From an uncultured Acetatifactor sp. (GTDB taxonomy: Bacteria > Bacillota > Clostridia > Lachnospirales > Lachnospiraceae): a DNA stretch of 64,000 nucleotides. Under the pieces are notes generated by a model. It was not told where the DNA came from. It did no database searches and saw only the letters and a program-made list of their open reading frames with translations. Location of the stretch: positions 21,459 through 85,458 of the forward strand of contig CAJUGT010000001.1 in NCBI GenBank assembly GCA_910586435.1, in the 5' to 3' direction. A program made the position numbers and the translations under genes. Positions 8,794 through 18,192 of the stretch are shown here, one piece after another; the stretch's first letter is position 1; each line of letters begins with the position of its first letter.

Positions 8794-9325
8794 GAATATT
8801 TCCCCTTATCCCTTGGAACATGCCCACGACACAAATACAAAACAACATGCCGAAAGCACCTCCGCAGGTATCCAACAGCACATCCAGAGGACTTGCGTAC
8901 CTCCCTGGCACAAAATACTGATGAATTTCATCCCCTGCGGCAGACAGAAATACCCACCCCACCGTCAGCAGATACAGTTTTTTTCCTCTGCATAGCCACT
9001 GACTCCAAAGTACAAATACCAATACTCCCATGTAGGCATATTCCGCAAAATGCGCAGACTTCCTCACCAGATGTTCCCAACTGTCCCGGAGACTCACCAT
9101 TTTTTCCTCACTCCATTTGTTTCCTGAAAGTGAATTGGCAATCTCCACCCCTTTCTGTGTAATCCGCTGGCTGATGGATGAGGATGCGTCTCCGTCCTGA
9201 GCAGAAAAATGAAAAATCATATAATATAGCATCAGCAGCAAAACAACCGCAACGCAGGTAACAACATACCGGCGCCCTGTCCCTTTATCCGTCGTTTTTT
9301 CTCTCCCTATCATTGGCGCTCCCAT
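8756..9325 (-). CDS. VanZ-like membrane protein
   Basis: Protein of 189 aa from ATG 9325 (9313 is an alternative). Membrane segments: about 20-38 (VVTCVAVVLLLMLYYMIF), about 100-115, about 122-135 and about 158-175. The family motif KSAHFAEYAYMG, the SAAGDEIHQYFVPGR stretch and SPLDVLLDTCGG are all present, matching the VanZ family. VanZ homologues are linked to glycopeptide (teicoplanin) tolerance, and many are of unknown role. It is transcribed in the same direction as queA, 17 bases downstream of it. Confidence 0.88.
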   Translation of the reverse strand: MGAPMIGREKTTDKGTGRRYVVTCVAVVLLLMLYYMIFHFSAQDGDASSSISQRITQKGVEIANSLSGNKWSEEKMVSLRDSWEHLVRKSAHFAEYAYMGVLVFVLWSQWLCRGKKLYLLTVGWVFLSAAGDEIHQYFVPGRYASPLDVLLDTCGGAFGMLFCICVVGMFQGIRGNIQKKRRKNISRQR

Positions 9326-9342
9326 CCATTCCTGTCAGAAAA

Positions 9343-10404
9343 TCAGATAATCAGCATAGCATCTCCAAAACTGAAAAACCTGTATCGCTCCCCAATGGCC
9401 TCCCGATAAGCATTCAGGACATTCTCCCGGCCTGCCAGGGCAGATACCAGCATCACCAGGGTAGATTCCGGCAAATGAAAATTTGTAATCAATCCATCCA
9501 ACACTTTAAAACGATACCCCGGATAAATAAAGATTTCCGTGTCGCCCTTTCCCCCATGCACAATTCCCTTTTCATCCGCTGCGCTCTCCAAAGTACGGCA
9601 GCTGGTGGTTCCCACACAGATCACACGCCCGCCCCCTGCCTTTGTATCGTTAATCACAGCCGCCGCTTCTTCCGACACCTGATAGTACTCCGAATGCATA
9701 TGGTGCTCCAACACATTTTCTTCTTTCACAGGCCGAAAAGTGCCCAACCCAACATGAAGCGTCACATAGACAATCCGCACACCCATTTCCTCAATCAGTG
9801 CTAAAAGCTCCCTGGTAAAATGAAGTCCTGCCGTTGGAGCCGCCGCCGATCCTTCATATTTTGCGTATACGGTCTGGTACCGATTTCTATCCTTCAGTTT
9901 GTGCGTAATATAAGGGGGCAGGGGCATTTCACCAAGCTTGTCCAATACTTCCTCAAATATTCCTTCATAAGAAAAATGAATGAGACGATTGCCCTCTTCC
10001 ACTGTGTCAAGCACTTCTGCTTGCAGCAAACCATTTCCAAAAGACAGTTTTGTCCCCGGCCGACATTTTTTACCCGGTTTCACCAGAGTTTCCCATACAT
10101 CGCCCCTCTGCCGTTTCAGCAGCAGCACTTCCACATGCGCGCCGGTTCCTTCTCTTTCTCCCAAAAGTCTTGCCGGAATCACCTTGGTATCGTTAAGCAC
10201 CAGACAATCCCCAGGAGACAAAAAGGATATGATATCACGAAATCCACGATGTGATACTGCCCCGGACTGTCTGTCCAGCACCAGAAGCCTGGAGGAGGCA
10301 CGCTCCTCCAATGGTTCCTGGGCTATAAGTTCCCGGGGCAGTTCAAAATAAAAATCTGATTTATTTAATGTCTGCCGGTCAATGCGCTCTGAAGACACCT
10401 CCAT
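9343..10404 (-). CDS. queA: S-adenosylmethionine:tRNA ribosyltransferase-isomerase
   Basis: Protein of 353 aa (GTG at 10407 is an alternative start). QueA transfers and isomerises the ribosyl moiety of SAM onto 7-aminomethyl-7-deazaguanine in tRNA to give epoxyqueuosine. Family landmarks visible are [21 protein letters not shown] near the N-terminus, [35 protein letters not shown] and the C-terminal [15 protein letters not shown]. Its ATG overlaps the M18 peptidase stop (TGATG), which implies translational coupling. The tgt and other queuosine genes are not in the window. Confidence 0.95.
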   Translation of the reverse strand: MEVSSERIDRQTLNKSDFYFELPRELIAQEPLEERASSRLLVLDRQSGAVSHRGFRDIISFLSPGDCLVLNDTKVIPARLLGEREGTGAHVEVLLLKRQRGDVWETLVKPGKKCRPGTKLSFGNGLLQAEVLDTVEEGNRLIHFSYEGIFEEVLDKLGEMPLPPYITHKLKDRNRYQTVYAKYEGSAAAPTAGLHFTRELLALIEEMGVRIVYVTLHVGLGTFRPVKEENVLEHHMHSEYYQVSEEAAAVINDTKAGGGRVICVGTTSCRTLESAADEKGIVHGGKGDTEIFIYPGYRFKVLDGLITNFHLPESTLVMLVSALAGRENVLNAYREAIGERYRFFSFGDAMLII

Positions 10405-11846
10405 CACATAGACGCTCCTTCCGCAAAGGCCATATAACCACGATATGCTTCATATATATCCGCTTTGCTGGTAGCTTCCCAGGGCGCATGCATATTCAAT
10501 ACTGCCACGCCGCTGTCAATTACATTCATTCCATAGAGTGCCAGAATATAAGCAATGGTTCCGCCGCCGCCCACATCCACTTTCCCTAATTCCGCAGTCT
10601 GATACGCAATCTTTTTCTCATCCATAATACTGCGCAAGTGAGCAATATATTCCGCATTTGCGTCATTGGAACCGGATTTTCCTCTGGAACCGGTAAATTT
10701 GTTGAATACCATTCCCATTCCAAGAAATGCCGCGTTTTTCTTTTCAAAACAGGAAGCATAGGAAGGGTCAAATCCTGCGCTCACATCCGAAGACAGCATA
10801 CAGCTGCGCGCCAGACACCTTCTCACATTCAGCTCACTGTATTCTCCGCATGCGTTCATCAATTCCGCAATAGCGTTTTCAAAGAAACGGGACTGCATAC
10901 CCGTTGCGCCTACGGAACCTATTTCTTCTTTATCCACAAGAATACAGCAGACTGTCCTGTCAGTTTCTTTCAGATCCAGCATAGCCCGAAGAGAAGTGAA
11001 TGCGCATACCCTGTCATCCTGTCCATAGGCCAGGATCATACTGCGGTCAAATCCTGCTTCCCTTGCTCTGCCCGCCGGCACAATTTCCAGCTCCGCAGAC
11101 AGAAAATCCTCTTCTTCTATTCCATAAGTATCTTTCAATATATTCAGAATTCCTGTTTTGACCACTTCTTTTGCCTTGGCTTTGCTGTCTTCCTCTTTCT
11201 CTGCGGCACCCTGTTCCTTATCCGGGTCATTTTTGATTACAATGGGCCTGCTGCCAATAATCAAGTCAAGGGCTTCTCCTTCAATCACTTTGGCCGCCTT
11301 TTTCTCCAGCTGTTCCCCTGCCAAATGAATCAGCAAATCAGATATGAAAAATACCGGATCGTCCTCATCCTCGCCAATATTCATCTCCAATATGGTTCCG
11401 TCTTTTTTTACCACAACACCATGAATGGCAAGAGGAAGCGCCACCCACTGATATTTCTTCACTCCGCCATAATAATGTGTGTCAAGATAGGCAAATCCTC
11501 CCTCTTCATATAGAGGATTCTGTTTTACATCCAGCCTGGGACTGTCAATATGAGCCCCTAAAATATTGATACCCTCTGCCAATGGTTTCTTTCCCAGCTG
11601 AAACATTACAATGGACTTCTCCATCCACACACTGTAAACCTTATCACCTGTATGAAGTGTCTGACCATTCTGTATCACTGCTTCAAGCTCCTGATACCCT
11701 TCTTCCTCCAGAAGATTCGCAATCCAGTCAACACATTCCCGCTCAGTTTTCCCATTGTCCAGAAATTCTCTGTATTCCTTGCTCAGTTCTTCCAATTCCA
11801 TCAGCTGTTCTTCATTATAGGTCTCCCATGCGTTCTTTTTCTCCAT
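10404..11846 (-). CDS. M18 family aminopeptidase
   Basis: Zinc aminopeptidase of 480 aa. The start is [14 protein letters not shown] at 11846; the frame is open 124 codons further upstream, but that part reads through an intergenic structured repeat and lacks family sequence. M18 features: [12 protein letters not shown] (metal His/Asp), [16 protein letters not shown] (catalytic Glu region), [12 protein letters not shown] and the C-terminal [20 protein letters not shown] (last metal His). A Lys/Glu-rich insert sits near 245-265. M18 enzymes remove N-terminal, often acidic, residues in the cytosol. It is coupled to queA downstream. Confidence 0.92.
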   Translation of the reverse strand: MEKKNAWETYNEEQLMELEELSKEYREFLDNGKTERECVDWIANLLEEEGYQELEAVIQNGQTLHTGDKVYSVWMEKSIVMFQLGKKPLAEGINILGAHIDSPRLDVKQNPLYEEGGFAYLDTHYYGGVKKYQWVALPLAIHGVVVKKDGTILEMNIGEDEDDPVFFISDLLIHLAGEQLEKKAAKVIEGEALDLIIGSRPIVIKNDPDKEQGAAEKEEDSKAKAKEVVKTGILNILKDTYGIEEEDFLSAELEIVPAGRAREAGFDRSMILAYGQDDRVCAFTSLRAMLDLKETDRTVCCILVDKEEIGSVGATGMQSRFFENAIAELMNACGEYSELNVRRCLARSCMLSSDVSAGFDPSYASCFEKKNAAFLGMGMVFNKFTGSRGKSGSNDANAEYIAHLRSIMDEKKIAYQTAELGKVDVGGGGTIAYILALYGMNVIDSGVAVLNMHAPWEATSKADIYEAYRGYMAFAEGASM

Positions 11847-11875
11847 TTTCCTTCCTTTCCTTTCACAACACCCTG

Positions 11876-11969
11876 CCTTGAATTTGATTCCCTGCGCTTT
11901 GGCGCACTTGGAATCAGAAGTTGACACAATGCCCTTCTGTGTCAACATTGTACCATGATTTTGTGCGCT
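11876..11969. repeat. Dispersed palindromic repeat, copy 1
   Basis: It contains GCGCTTTGGCGCAC (hairpin), then TTGACACA-ATGCCCTTC-TGTGTCAA (8-bp inverted repeat, 9-base loop), then ACATTGTACCATGATTTTGTGCGC. The same order of blocks recurs twice in tandem at 58481-58632, so it is a genomic repeat family and not a gene-specific operator. Confidence 0.8.
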
Positions 11970-11974
11970 TCTTC

Positions 11975-12090
11975 GGGCAGAGACCCGAAAAACCTTCTGT
12001 TTTTCGGGTTCGCTTCGCTTGCCAAATGTCCAAAGAAGCATCTGCTCAAACAAGTTTGGCAGTTGCTTCTTTGGACGCTTGGCTCTGCCC
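11975..12090. other. Sequence able to fold as a three-way junction, flanked by direct repeats
   Basis: Outer stem: GGGCAGAG (11975-11982) pairs with CTCTGCCC (12083-12090). Arm 1: ACCCGAAAAAC (11983-11993) pairs with GTTTTTCGGGT (11999-12009). Arm 2: GCCAA..GTCCAAAGAAGC (12021-12039) pairs with GCTTCTTTGGAC..TTGGC (12065-12083) over a 25-base loop. The block is bracketed by near-identical ACATTGTACCAT(g/a).. sequences at about 11946 and 12098. No good open frame or family is recognised. It could be a small mobile palindromic element or a structured RNA between pheT and the M18 gene. Confidence 0.55.
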
Positions 12091-12180
12091 TTTGCAGACA
12101 TTGTACCATACAATTTATGCGCTGTAAATGTCCCCACAGACGATTGCTGTTTCTCTTTTTTCAAGAGCGCCAGTTCCTTG

Positions 12181-14688
12181 CTACTGCCGCAATTCAATCC
12201 CCAGCTGTTCCAATCCATTTAAAATCTTTTTCATTGCAGCATTGACATCGCTCTCTTCCAATGTCCTGTCTTTTGCCCGAAAGGTAACGGAATATGCAAC
12301 AGACTTAAATCCCTGCTTAATCTGAGCCCCCTCATATATATCAAAAAGCTGGCAAGACTCCAAAAGCTTACCGCCCCTCTGAAGAATCACATTTTCAATG
12401 TCACCGGCCAAAATATTCTTTGGCACCACCATACTGAGGTCCCGACTCACGGAAGGATATTTGGCAATTCCTTCATATTTTCTGTCAAAAGTAGTGAAAG
12501 GAATTAAATTGGGCATATCCAGAACCGCAATATACGCCTTTGTTCCAATCCCATAATTATCCAGCACTTCAGGATGAACCTCTCCCAGATAGCCTACCAA
12601 AACCCCATCATATCTTATCTCTGCCTGACGGCCGGGATGCAGGAAGGGTTTTCCGCTGTCAGGAGTATAGGAAGGTTTCTTATGCATACCCACTGCCGCA
12701 AAAAATTCCTCCGCAACCCCCTTCATAACATAGAAATCCCCTTCTCCATAAAATCCCAGAGTAAACTGCATCCTTTCCTCCGGCAGTTCAGTCAGGGGAA
12801 GCTTTCCAGGAAGGTAGACATTACCCAACTCATACAATTTTACATCTTTATTCCGTCGATTGTAATTTATAGCCAGACTGCTCAGCATCCCATGCAGCGG
12901 CAAAGTTCTCATAATGGAATAATCTTCTCCCAGGGGATTGGATATGGTAACTGTCCGCCGCAAAACGTCATCTGCCGGCAGCAAAAGCTTGTCAAAAACT
13001 CTGGGACTCTCAAAAGAGAAGTTCATTCCCTCTGAAAAACCACAATATTCCGCAATATCCCGGGCTTTTTGCTCAATACGCAGCTTATATGACAGCTTTC
13101 CTGTCATTGCTTCCCCTGATGGCAGCGTATCCGGCACCTTGTCATAGCCAAAAAACCGTACCACCTCTTCCGCAATATCGGCATCGCAGGTTAAGTCCTG
13201 TCTGAAATAAGGAATCACAAGCTCAATACTTCCGTCCTCCTTTTTCACAGTGCCAATGTCCAGTCTTCCGAATATTTCAAGCATTTCTTCTTCCGAAATA
13301 CTTGTTCCCAGAAGTTTATTATATTTCTCCGGCCGAAACGGCAACACTTTTTGCTCTGCCATGGGCTCCGCAATGTCTACCATTCCCCCCACTACCTCGC
13401 CACAGCCCAATTCCTCTATCAGCTGGCAGGCACGATTTATGGCGTCCTCCGCATTATGGGGTTCCAGCCCCTTCTCAAATTTACCGGAAGCATCGGTGCG
13501 CAGGCCAATCCTTTTGGCGGATTTTCTGATATTGGGTCCATTGAAAGTCGCAGCTTCAAACAGCACCGTATGCACATCATCGGTGATTTTGGAATTTTCT
13601 CCGCCCATAATGCCCGCAATGCCAATTTCCTTCTCAGCATCGCAAATCATCAACACTTCCCCGTCCAGTTTTCTCATCTGACCATCCAATGTCTGGAACT
13701 CATCCCCATCATTGGCACGGCGAACAATAATTTTATGTCCCGCAATGGTATCCAGATCAAAGGCATGCATTGGCTGCCCATATTCTTCCATCACATAATT
13801 GGTAATATCCACCAGGTTGTTGATGGGGCGAATACCGCTGGCTGCCAACCTTCTCTGCATCCATTGGGGCGAAGGTCCTATCTTAATATTTTTGCAGACT
13901 CTGGCGCAATACCTGGGACACAAATCCTTGTCACGCACTTCCACACTGACATAATCATTTACGTCTTCGTCATTTCCAACCATCTTCACTTCCGGCGGCA
14001 CAAACGTTTTTCCAAAAGTTGCCGCAGCCTCCCTGGCAACTCCCAACACGCTGTAGCAGTCCACCCGATTGCTGGTAATTTCATATTCAAACACCGTGTC
14101 ATGAAGCCCCAGCAGTTCCACTGCGTCCGCTCCCACTTCCACATGGCTTTTTCCGTCCTTTTCCGAAGAGACCTCCTTTGAAGAGACCTCCTTTGAAGAG
14201 ACTTCCCCATCACAATCCGATTCTCTCTCGAAAATATAGATTCCCTCTTCCGGCGCTTCAGGATACATAGTCCTGTCGGAACCCAGCTCTTCAATGGAAC
14301 ACATCATCCCATTTGACGGAATTCCTCTCAGCTTCCCCGCTTTAATAGATATACCGTCCTCGGGCAGCGGTCCTCCGTCATGCCCTCCGGCCACTTTTCC
14401 TCCATTCAACACCACCGGCACCTTATCCCCTACTTTCACATTGTTAGCTCCGGTAACGATTTGAATGGTCTCCGAACCAATATTCACCTGGCACACTATA
14501 AGCTTATCCGCGTCCGGATGCTTTTCGATGGCATCAATCTGGCCTACAACAATCTTCTCCAGATTTTTGTCTTTTCTGTCAAAACCCTCCACCTTTGTGC
14601 CAGACAATGTCATTTTGTCACAATATTCCTGATCCGAACACTCCAATTCGGGTACATACGCCTTAATCCATGATAATGCAGTATTCAT
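12181..14688 (-). CDS. pheT: Phenylalanyl-tRNA synthetase, beta subunit
   Basis: Protein of 835 aa, slightly longer than the usual ~800. With PheS it forms the alpha2beta2 enzyme that charges tRNA-Phe. Order of parts: N-terminal helix (MNTALSWIKAYVPEL), EMAP-like tRNA-binding domain (about 40-160), B3/B4 editing region (about 215-400, NNLVDITNYVMEEYGQPMHAFD), B5 domain (about 410-490), catalytic-like core (about 495-690) and ferredoxin-fold anticodon-binding domain (about 745-835, KYPSVSRDLSMVVP). The extra length includes a tandem EVSSK repeat at about 160-175. The start lies 77 bases after pheS in the T-box-controlled operon. Confidence 0.96.
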   Translation of the reverse strand: MNTALSWIKAYVPELECSDQEYCDKMTLSGTKVEGFDRKDKNLEKIVVGQIDAIEKHPDADKLIVCQVNIGSETIQIVTGANNVKVGDKVPVVLNGGKVAGGHDGGPLPEDGISIKAGKLRGIPSNGMMCSIEELGSDRTMYPEAPEEGIYIFERESDCDGEVSSKEVSSKEVSSEKDGKSHVEVGADAVELLGLHDTVFEYEITSNRVDCYSVLGVAREAAATFGKTFVPPEVKMVGNDEDVNDYVSVEVRDKDLCPRYCARVCKNIKIGPSPQWMQRRLAASGIRPINNLVDITNYVMEEYGQPMHAFDLDTIAGHKIIVRRANDGDEFQTLDGQMRKLDGEVLMICDAEKEIGIAGIMGGENSKITDDVHTVLFEAATFNGPNIRKSAKRIGLRTDASGKFEKGLEPHNAEDAINRACQLIEELGCGEVVGGMVDIAEPMAEQKVLPFRPEKYNKLLGTSISEEEMLEIFGRLDIGTVKKEDGSIELVIPYFRQDLTCDADIAEEVVRFFGYDKVPDTLPSGEAMTGKLSYKLRIEQKARDIAEYCGFSEGMNFSFESPRVFDKLLLPADDVLRRTVTISNPLGEDYSIMRTLPLHGMLSSLAINYNRRNKDVKLYELGNVYLPGKLPLTELPEERMQFTLGFYGEGDFYVMKGVAEEFFAAVGMHKKPSYTPDSGKPFLHPGRQAEIRYDGVLVGYLGEVHPEVLDNYGIGTKAYIAVLDMPNLIPFTTFDRKYEGIAKYPSVSRDLSMVVPKNILAGDIENVILQRGGKLLESCQLFDIYEGAQIKQGFKSVAYSVTFRAKDRTLEESDVNAAMKKILNGLEQLGIELRQ
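14162..14213 (-). repeat. In-frame 18-bp tandem repeat inside pheT
   Basis: Three near-identical copies of a GAAGAGACCTCCTTT-type unit (plus-strand reading), encoding SKEVSSKEVSS. It lies between the tRNA-binding domain and the B3/B4 region, where an acidic flexible linker is tolerated. Confidence 0.75.
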
Positions 14689-14765
14689 GTCATTTCATTC
14701 CTTTCCTGAGTTTCATATAAACACCTTGTGACACCACAAACGGAACATAAAAATGTTCAACTTCG

Positions 14766-15794
14766 CTAAAATTGTCTGAGAAATCTTATATCATTTTCAT
14801 ATAATAAACGCATATCGTCAATCTCATACTTCAGCAAAGCGATTCTTTCCAGCCCTATGCCAAAGGCAAAACCTGTATATTCCTCCGGATCAATCCCACT
14901 CACTTCCAATACATGGGGATGCACCATACCACAGCCCAAAATCTCAATCCACCCGCTTCCTTTGCAGAAGCGGCAGCCCTTACCACCACATTTGAAGCAG
15001 CTCACATCCACCTCGGCACTGGGCTCCGTAAAAGGAAAATGATGAGGTCTGAATTTTACTTTTGTGTCTTCACCGAACAATGCCCTGGCAAATTCCGCCA
15101 ATGTCCCCTTTAAATCGGCAAATGTTATATTTTTATCCACCACAAGCCCTTCTATCTGATAGAAACAGGGAGAATGTGTCGCATCCACTTCATCCGAACG
15201 GAATACCCTGCCCGGGGCAATCATCCTGATAGGCAATCTTCCCTTTTCCATTTCATGTACCTGTACGCCGGATGTCTGGGTTCTCAGCAGTATATCCCCT
15301 GTTTCTGAAACAACATAGAATGTATCCTGCTCATCCTTCGCCGGGTGGTCAGCGGGTATATTCAAAGCTTCAAAGTTATAGTAATCCTTCTCCACCTCGC
15401 TTCCCTCCACCACCTCATATCCCATTCCCACAAAAATTCTCTCCACTTCCTCCAGAGCAATTGTATTGGGATGCCTGTGACCCAGCTGCGCCCTTTTTGC
15501 CGGCAGGGTTACATCAATAACCTCCGCCTTCATTCTGGCCTCTCTTAAAACCTTCTCCATTCTGGTTTTATGTTCCTCCAGGACTTTCTCAATTTCGGCT
15601 CTGGCCTCATTTACCATCTGTCCCACTTTGGGCCGTTCCTCCGGCGCTACATCCTTCATGGATTTCAGCAAATTGGTAAGCTCCCCTTTTTTCCCAAGGA
15701 TTGCAACTCTTACTTCGTTTAATTTTTCCGCCGATTCACAGCCTGTAATCTGCGAAATTGCCTTCTCTCTGATTTGTTCCAGTCTGGCTTTCAT
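14766..15794 (-). CDS. pheS: Phenylalanyl-tRNA synthetase, alpha subunit
   Basis: Protein of 342 aa, the standard length. It opens with the N-terminal coiled coil (about 1-85). The class II core follows with RAQLGHRHPNTIALEEVERIF, motif 2 around RVFRSDEVDATHSPCFYQIEG and motif 3 at FGIGLERIALLKY. FTEPSAEVDV and a Cys cluster, CFKCGGKGCRFCKGSGW (about 275-292), are also present; that zinc-like cluster is known in many bacterial PheS. It is the first gene of pheST, controlled by the upstream T-box leader. Confidence 0.96.
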   Translation of the reverse strand: MKARLEQIREKAISQITGCESAEKLNEVRVAILGKKGELTNLLKSMKDVAPEERPKVGQMVNEARAEIEKVLEEHKTRMEKVLREARMKAEVIDVTLPAKRAQLGHRHPNTIALEEVERIFVGMGYEVVEGSEVEKDYYNFEALNIPADHPAKDEQDTFYVVSETGDILLRTQTSGVQVHEMEKGRLPIRMIAPGRVFRSDEVDATHSPCFYQIEGLVVDKNITFADLKGTLAEFARALFGEDTKVKFRPHHFPFTEPSAEVDVSCFKCGGKGCRFCKGSGWIEILGCGMVHPHVLEVSGIDPEEYTGFAFGIGLERIALLKYEIDDMRLLYENDIRFLRQF

Positions 15795-15984
15795 ATTTTC
15801 CCTCTCTTTCTCTTTTCCTTACTCCAATACGCAAACCGCAGTTTCTTTCCTGCTTCCCCGGGCCCTTGATTCAGCCTCGCCACTTGAAACCTGTGGGCAC
15901 AATCGAACAGGGAAGCTTTCTTCCCCTGCCCGTGCGCCGGGCATCCGTCAGCTTCTGCTGGCATTTACCTTTGCCCGTGCGCAT

Positions 15985-16279
15985 AAAAAACGTCCCTTGC
16001 AGTTCTGTTTCCAAAACTGCAAGGGACGAAAATATCCGTGGTACCACCCTGCTTCCCTTTATCCGCACATTGCGGATAAAAGGCACTCTTTTGCGCATAA
16101 CGCGCGCCTTCGGCTCAAACTACCGGCCTTCCGTCAGCGGAATGCCCTCACTCAAGCGGCTCCGGTGGGAAATTCACAGTTCATCTGAACTTAAGGAAGC
16201 TTTCAGCCGATGACTCCCTCTCTCTGTAAGAAAATAAACTCCTACTCTACACCCTCACTGCCTTTTTATATTCTGTTGA
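15985..16279 (-). promoter_or_regulatory. T-box leader (tRNA-Phe sensing) of pheST
   Basis: The minus-strand RNA from the promoter at 16286-16314 shows stem I (AGAGAGGGAGTC.. to ..GGAGCC), a candidate UUC phenylalanine specifier at about 16169-16171, a stem III (TTTATCCGC/GCGGATAAA) and the conserved antiterminator motif AGGGTGGTACCACG (about 16037-16050). The competing terminator is CGTCCCTTGCAGTT paired with AACTGCAAGGGACG (15991-16028), followed by six Ts. Uncharged tRNA-Phe should favour readthrough into pheS. About 190 bases of transcribed leader separate the terminator from the pheS start; I see nothing recognisable there. Confidence 0.92.
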
Positions 16280-16285
16280 TTTTTT

Positions 16286-16314
16286 ATTTTACCTCCTCCT
16301 GCGGAAATTGTCAA
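16286..16314 (-). promoter_or_regulatory. Promoter of the pheST T-box transcript
   Basis: Minus strand: consensus -35 TTGACA (16309-16314), 17-base spacer, -10 TAAAAT (16286-16291). It matches the sigma-A consensus closely and places the start of the leader near 16279. Confidence 0.8.
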
Positions 16315-16488
16315 GCAAAAAAAACAAATTGAACACGACAATAATTTCTGATGCGATTTTGGAGCCATGAAAATCAAAAATGTCAAATTTTAACCCCAAA
16401 TAATCGCATACAGCGATTCAACATTTACAAATTGTTTATAGATTGTTCATTCATGCGTTTGTCGTGCAAATTGAAATGGAATGGGCAG

Positions 16489-16530
16489 AATATATAGTTG
16501 CTGTGAACGGAGTGACAGTAACTATATATT
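16489..16530. repeat. 16-bp stem-loop in the pheS to 16584-gene interval
   Basis: AATATATAGTTGCTGT pairs with ACAGTAACTATATATT (one wobble) over the loop GAACGGAGTG. No T-tract follows. It lies 54 bases past the 3' end of the LRR/zinc-ribbon gene. The stretch 16315-16583 otherwise holds nothing recognisable. Confidence 0.6.
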
Positions 16531-16583
16531 TGACGGCTGGTTACGAAATTTTATGACTGCTCTGCTGAAAATAGCTCTTTTGG

Positions 16584-18038
16584 CTACGGCAGAAAATACC
16601 CCGTCATCCCTGTGAGCACGTCTGTCCTTTTGCCACATTCCGGACATGTATAAGTCCCGAAATAATAGCGGAGACGCTCCAGGCCTTCCGTATCATCCAG
16701 AAGCGCAAACAGGTTGAACAGCCAAGAGCATATATCCTCCTGGCTTTCACCATCCCACTTCTTTACTGGTACGTCCGCCTTTTCAATCCGCATGGAAGGA
16801 TCAAAATAGCCGAACGCAATCTCTTCATCACAGTTTTCACAGCCGGGACAGAAGATATAGCAGGATTCCAGTTCCGATATGATAAGCAGAAACGCAAGCC
16901 TTCTCTCCCCCATGATTGCCGTTACGGCAAAGGCAAATCCACGTCTCCAACTGATATGTTTTTGCCGTACATCATCCATATGTTCTGCCAGGAAGTCAAT
17001 GGTCATGTCCCGAATCTGTAGGATAGCATTCTCATAGCTTTCCCGCACATCATCCTCCTTGGGCCTGTCGCCAAACACATCCGTGGCCAGGCAGCTTCCG
17101 GCCGCCAAAATCCCCCGGAACATCCACTCTGTATCATTTTCCTTTTCCCAGCCCTCCATCAGTCTGGCAAGATAAGGGACGGCCAGCCAGGTAGCCGGAT
17201 AGAAGCTCATCTGGTGCCACAGATTTTCGCAGAGATTGTCAAAGGCCAGCTCATAATTTGTCTTCAGCGCCTTGTCCAGACGGCGCAGCTTAAAAGTTTC
17301 GTGGGCGTCTTCCCGCTTTCCCATCAAAATAGTCAGGTACTCCGTCACATCTCCATAAGCGCCTCTGTAAGTTTCCCACAGGAGGGAATCAAACTCCAAA
17401 AGCCCATAGGGATGCTCTCCCACCTTCCGTCTGGCAGCCTGAAAAGGCACACCCATACAAGACTGTCCGTCTGCCTTTTTGGCTTTGGATACCACCTTCT
17501 GCTCCGGCTCCTTTTCCTTATAGCAATGTTCCGGCAAATGAACCTCTTTGATCCTACAGTTTAAAAATAAGCTGGCATCGGAGATTTCGCTGCCTTCCAG
17601 CGAAAGGCAGGTAAGACGAAACAGTTTCAGAATATCCTCCATATGTAAAAGCTCCGGACAACTCAACAGGCTGAGACTTTTTAAATTCACCAGATTCTTA
17701 AGAAATGTGCAGTCAAACACTCCGCAGGCTGAAATCTCCAGTCTTTCCAGGGCGGTACAGGTCATTAAAAAAGAAAAATCGTTGACCTGCATGGCGGAAA
17801 CAGTCAGCTTTTTCAACCGTGACATTTTTCCGATTACACTAAAGTCTCCCCTTGCAATCTCAAGCCGCTCCGGAAGCGGATCATGAAGGGGATCGATAAA
17901 CTTCTGATAAACCGGGCGCCCGCCGCAGGCCAGATTCTTTATTTTCTGAAAGTCGTAAAGATTCTCCGGCACCCTGCCAAGGGCCTGGGCAACAAAGGTA
18001 AGCAGAATCGGGTCGATTGTTATTTTATTTGAGTCCAT
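16584..18038 (-). CDS. Unknown protein: N-terminal leucine-rich repeats, C-terminal zinc-ribbon-like Cys pairs
   Basis: Protein of 484 aa. The ATG at 18038 (MDSNKITIDPIL) was preferred because GGAGG lies just upstream; the in-frame ATG at 18053 overlaps that box. Residues about 70-180 show cytosolic-type LRR strands (MSRLKKLTVSAMQVNDFSFL, LVNLKSLSLLSCPELLHM). The middle is helical and repeat-like (MSFYPATWLAVPYLARLM). The C-terminal half has CPGCENC (about 398) and CPEC (about 470), suggesting zinc binding. There is no signal peptide, so it is probably cytoplasmic. I do not recognise a family. It is a single gene on its strand. Confidence 0.75.
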   Translation of the reverse strand: MDSNKITIDPILLTFVAQALGRVPENLYDFQKIKNLACGGRPVYQKFIDPLHDPLPERLEIARGDFSVIGKMSRLKKLTVSAMQVNDFSFLMTCTALERLEISACGVFDCTFLKNLVNLKSLSLLSCPELLHMEDILKLFRLTCLSLEGSEISDASLFLNCRIKEVHLPEHCYKEKEPEQKVVSKAKKADGQSCMGVPFQAARRKVGEHPYGLLEFDSLLWETYRGAYGDVTEYLTILMGKREDAHETFKLRRLDKALKTNYELAFDNLCENLWHQMSFYPATWLAVPYLARLMEGWEKENDTEWMFRGILAAGSCLATDVFGDRPKEDDVRESYENAILQIRDMTIDFLAEHMDDVRQKHISWRRGFAFAVTAIMGERRLAFLLIISELESCYIFCPGCENCDEEIAFGYFDPSMRIEKADVPVKKWDGESQEDICSWLFNLFALLDDTEGLERLRYYFGTYTCPECGKRTDVLTGMTGYFLP

Positions 18039-18192
18039 GTCCTCTACCTCCATTTTCTATATTGGTTTTTCACCCTTCGTCACGGAAAGCCTGGGAATAG
18101 AAAAAGGCTCGCAAGTCCACTTTTAAGCGATTTTGCGAGCGTTTTGACACTACTCTGACTCAGACCGTTACAGAAAAGTATGCATTTACCCC

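Noticed and set aside
11847..12218. N-terminal extension of the M18 peptidase frame
   Set aside because: Reads through the structured repeat and into pheT 3' end; family length and GGAAGG box support the ATG at 11846.
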